From NCBI GenBank assembly GCA_023301395.1, contig JALZUY010000103.1:1-7129 (forward strand): a stretch of DNA of 7,129 nt, written 5' to 3'. Made by a program: the position numbers and the translations under genes. Below, piece by piece: positions 5,972-7,129 of the stretch. The notes below the pieces were generated by a model, which did not search any database, had not been told where the DNA came from, and was given only the letters and a program-made list of their open reading frames with translations. This DNA is from Nonlabens sp. (GTDB lineage: Bacteria; Bacteroidota; Bacteroidia; Flavobacteriales; Flavobacteriaceae). Numbering within the stretch: position 1 is the stretch's first letter; each line of letters begins with the position of its first letter.

Positions 5972-7129
5972 TTAATTATCAGCTAATTCAAATCCTTCTG
6001 TTTCATCATTATGCATTTCAACTTCATTATCTTCAGCGCCATGTGTTAATCTCTTTAATGGTTTTAATAAAGCTATTACCAAAAGACCAAATATTACCGT
6101 AAATATTACAATCCCTGTAAAGATTGTATATTCTCCAAAGTGTTCTGATTTCTCTCCTAAAACTCCAGCTACTTTTCCTCCAAGTCCTGTTGCGGCAAAA
6201 TATAATCCCATCATTAAAGACGCGTACTTTACAGGAGCTAACTTTGTTACAAATGATAAAGATACTGGTGAAGAGCATAATTCGCCTATAGTGTGAAATA
6301 AATAGGCTAATACTAGCCATTGCATCCCAGAACTGCCATTAGCATCGTATTCTCTTACGGCAAGAATCATAAAAACAAAACCTAATCCCATAATTATAGT
6401 ACCAGTTGCCATTTTAAATAAAGAAGATGCTTCTTTGTTTTTTAATTTTCGTTTTGCCCAAATATTAGCTATCCAAACTGCTAGTAAGATTATAAATCCA
6501 GCATTTAATCCTTGAAACATTGGTGTTGGGATCAAATATCCAAATAACATCCTGTCTGTTTTTGTTTCAGTATATACACTCATTAGACCACCTGCCTGTT
6601 CAAAAGCTCCCCAAAAAACAATTACTAGTAAAAAAGAAAGTAATAATACCAAGAAACGATCCTTTAACTCTTGAGATTCTAAACTTTTGAAAATCATCAT
6701 AAGCAATCCTACCACTAATGAAAGAAAAATGAATAAAGCACCATAACCCCAATGATCAACACCTTCAAAAGTGAATCCAGAATATAGAGATAATGCTAAT
6801 AGAATAATTAAAATAACTAATTGTAAAGGTGACTTAAAAATATTAGAGAATATTTTAATCAATGATACATCATTTTTTTTCTCCTCGACAGTTGGTTTAT
6901 TTCCTACATGTTTAATATATTTCTGACCATAAACATATACCAATAGACCTAATAACATCGCTATACCTGCAAGTCCAAATCCTGCATGCCAGCCCCATTC
7001 TGCAACAACAAGACCTATGACTGAAGTAGCTAATAACGATCCTAAATTAATACCAATATAAAAGATGCTGAATCCTTTGTCTCGTCTTATATCTCCTTTT
7101 TTATAAAGTCCTCCAACCATAGTCGAAAT
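5972..7129 (-). CDS. POT/PTR2 family peptide transporter, N-terminal part cut by the window edge
   Basis: This is a second POT family transporter, a diverged paralogue of the downstream one. The frame is open to the right edge; the Met at 7120 is internal, because IST-MVGGLYKKGD aligns with TSIISEMYKGKEE of the neighbour around its residue 140. About 135 N-terminal residues, including the ExxERF signature, lie outside. Counting from that Met, FYIGINLGSLLA (20-31) is the PTR2 motif, FEQAGG (173-178) marks TM7 with Glu174, and HTIGELCSSPVSL (276-288) carries the TM10 glutamate. The two helices between TM6 and TM7 are present (about 99-116 and 127-144). TM7 is joined to TM8 by a normal short loop, unlike the neighbour. 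The tail from 363 to 382 is strongly acidic (nine Asp/Glu in 20 residues). It is transcribed first of the pair; its promoter lies outside the window. The family call is firm; substrate and full length are not visible. Confidence 0.94.
   Translation of the reverse strand: MSTMVGGLYKKGDIRRDKGFSIFYIGINLGSLLATSVIGLVVAEWGWHAGFGLAGIAMLLGLLVYVYGQKYIKHVGNKPTVEEKKNDVSLIKIFSNIFKSPLQLVILIILLALSLYSGFTFEGVDHWGYGALFIFLSLVVGLLMMIFKSLESQELKDRFLVLLLSFLLVIVFWGAFEQAGGLMSVYTETKTDRMLFGYLIPTPMFQGLNAGFIILLAVWIANIWAKRKLKNKEASSLFKMATGTIIMGLGFVFMILAVREYDANGSSGMQWLVLAYLFHTIGELCSSPVSLSFVTKLAPVKYASLMMGLYFAATGLGGKVAGVLGEKSEHFGEYTIFTGIVIFTVIFGLLVIALLKPLKRLTHGAEDNEVEMHNDETEGFELADN

Noticed and set aside
5684..6102. Short frames at 5684-5869 (minus) and 5905-6102 (plus) around the POT gene junction
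   Set aside because: Both overlap strongly supported POT coding sequence, and neither has its own recognisable features.
6033..6320. Open frame of 95 codons on the minus strand in another frame of the partial POT gene
   Set aside because: The POT frame carries the conserved TM10 motif across this stretch; the alternative frame reads as nonsense-like, with clustered Arg, Trp and Cys.

Overview
The window looks like chromosomal DNA from a member of the Bacteroidota, most probably a marine-type Flavobacteriaceae. The DNA is AT-rich, genes are tightly packed, and most starts have A/T-rich leaders without a Shine-Dalgarno sequence. The proteins resemble flavobacterial families: a Bacteroidota-style ComEC without a zinc-site beta-lactamase domain, paired POT transporters, and a periplasmic thioredoxin of the CPNC type. 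The genus cannot be fixed from the sequence alone. All taxonomic statements are inference.

Left part, plus strand (1-3611): a compact gene string. It starts with the 3' three quarters of lpxB (lipid A disaccharide synthase), cut by the left edge. One base later comes a small lipoprotein with an NlpC/P60 (C40) peptidoglycan hydrolase domain. After a further 26 bases comes comEC, the inner-membrane DNA-uptake channel. The spacing suggests co-transcription. An 18-base perfect palindrome sits inside the first codons of the NlpC/P60 gene.

Middle (3580-4194): a minus-strand gene for an exported thioredoxin-fold protein. It converges with comEC and overlaps its end by 32 bases. Upstream of it is a strong, symmetrical hairpin flanked by A6 and T6, which should terminate transcription in both directions.

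Right part, minus strand (4195-7129): two tandem genes for POT/PTR2 family proton-coupled peptide transporters, 19 bases apart. The second one transcribed is complete (585 aa). The first one transcribed is cut by the right edge. The two are diverged paralogues; the complete one carries about 66 extra residues with two predicted membrane helices between TM7 and TM8.

Together the genes serve envelope building (LpxB), wall remodelling (NlpC/P60), DNA import (ComEC), periplasmic thiol chemistry (thioredoxin-like) and peptide uptake (POT pair). No rRNA, tRNA, CRISPR array, insertion sequence or phage gene was seen. No non-coding stretch exceeds about 80 bases. I see no clear undescribed system; the items most worth checking are the palindrome, the comEC/thioredoxin overlap with its remote terminator, and the transporter insertion.
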